Assembly (NCBI GenBank): GCA_003560215.1
Contig: PWIY01000207.1
Location: 1-5,998, forward strand
Reading direction: 5' to 3'
DNA length: 5,998 bases
DNA from: Bacteroidales bacterium
GTDB taxonomy: Bacteria; Bacteroidota; Bacteroidia; Bacteroidales; UBA7960
In this document: piece after piece, positions 5,741 through 5,998 of the stretch
Layout: every line of letters begins with the position of its first letter
Position numbering within the stretch: position 1 is the first letter of the stretch
The notes under the pieces: generated by a model
Seen by the model: the letters and a program-made list of their open reading frames with translations, nothing else
Told to the model about the DNA's origin: nothing
Databases searched by the model: none
Made by a program: the position numbers and the translations under genes

Positions 5741-5998
5741 TCAGGCAAACTCTTTCTGAATGTTATCAAGTCCGTCACGGATGAGAGACTGAATTTCAAT
5801 TTTGGACGGACAGACAAATTCGCACAGTGCAAAGTCTTCCGGAGCCACTTCATAAATACCCAGGTTTTCCATCATATCAATGTCATTGATCATGATTGCC
5901 TTCATCAGCTGCATGGGCAGAATGTCCATGGGCAGGTATTTTTCATACAGTCCGGTGATCACAAAGGGACGCTCCCCACTGCGAATATTGGTATCCAG
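5741..5998 (-). CDS. nqrA: Na+-translocating NADH:quinone reductase subunit A, C-terminal part only
   Basis: The last 85 residues of NqrA, the cytoplasmic-side subunit without a covalent cofactor that is associated with quinone binding. The visible part runs from LDTNIRSGERPFVITG to QKEFA. It includes family blocks SGERPFVITG, YLPMDILP and ALCEFVCPSK, the last matching the conserved LCxYVCPxK near the NqrA C-terminus. The frame is open to the window edge. The GTG at 5960-5962 is internal, because the sequence upstream of it is conserved NqrA sequence. Position at the head of the operon, 40 nt before nqrB, is the standard nqr order. The start, promoter and any regulatory leader lie outside the window. 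Confidence 0.95.
   Translation of the reverse strand: MDTNIRSGERPFVITGLYEKYLPMDILPMQLMKAIMINDIDMMENLGIYEVAPEDFALCEFVCPSKIEIQSLIRDGLDNIQKEFA

Overview
The window looks like a chromosomal segment of a Bacteroidota bacterium. The six Na+-NQR subunits are recognised from their own conserved residues. The phylum is an inference from the A/T-rich leaders without Shine-Dalgarno sequences ahead of the starts, and from the general look of the proteins. All recognisable genes lie on the minus strand, so transcription runs from the right edge to the left.

Right to centre (5998 to 1228): an nqrA-B-C-D-E-F operon for the Na+-translocating NADH:quinone oxidoreductase. nqrA is cut by the window edge, leaving 85 C-terminal residues; the other five genes are complete and intact. 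Spacing is tight: 40 nt A-B, 20 nt B-C, a 4-nt ATGA overlap C-D, 23 nt D-E and 21 nt E-F. The cofactor residues can be read directly. NqrF has Cys76/82/85/117 for a [2Fe-2S] cluster plus FAD and NADH motifs. NqrD (Cys39, Cys122) and NqrE (Cys26, Cys126) carry the pairs that share a membrane [2Fe-2S] cluster. NqrB (Thr218) and NqrC (Thr203) carry the threonines that hold FMN covalently. Together they pass electrons from NADH to quinone and export Na+. nqrB appears to start with TTG.

Centre-left (1220 to 292): an intrinsic terminator (1193-1220) closes the nqr operon. After it comes a cation diffusion facilitator gene with HxxxD metal sites in TM2 and TM5. The terminator lies inside the longest possible reading frame of that gene, so the start is better placed at the ATG at 1179 than further upstream.

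Left edge (1 to 291): no credible gene. This stretch is a dense array of ten short perfect or near-perfect hairpins on a period of about 25 bp, separated by a near-constant linker (consensus GACYAACCGGA). Stem sequences differ between units but pairing is kept, and nine of ten units have GNA- or GNNA-type loops on the plus strand. A 63-bp block containing two whole units is repeated 126 bp downstream with one mismatch. The array runs up to the stop codon of the cation transporter. It is the only part of the window that standard annotation does not explain, and its function is unknown to me.
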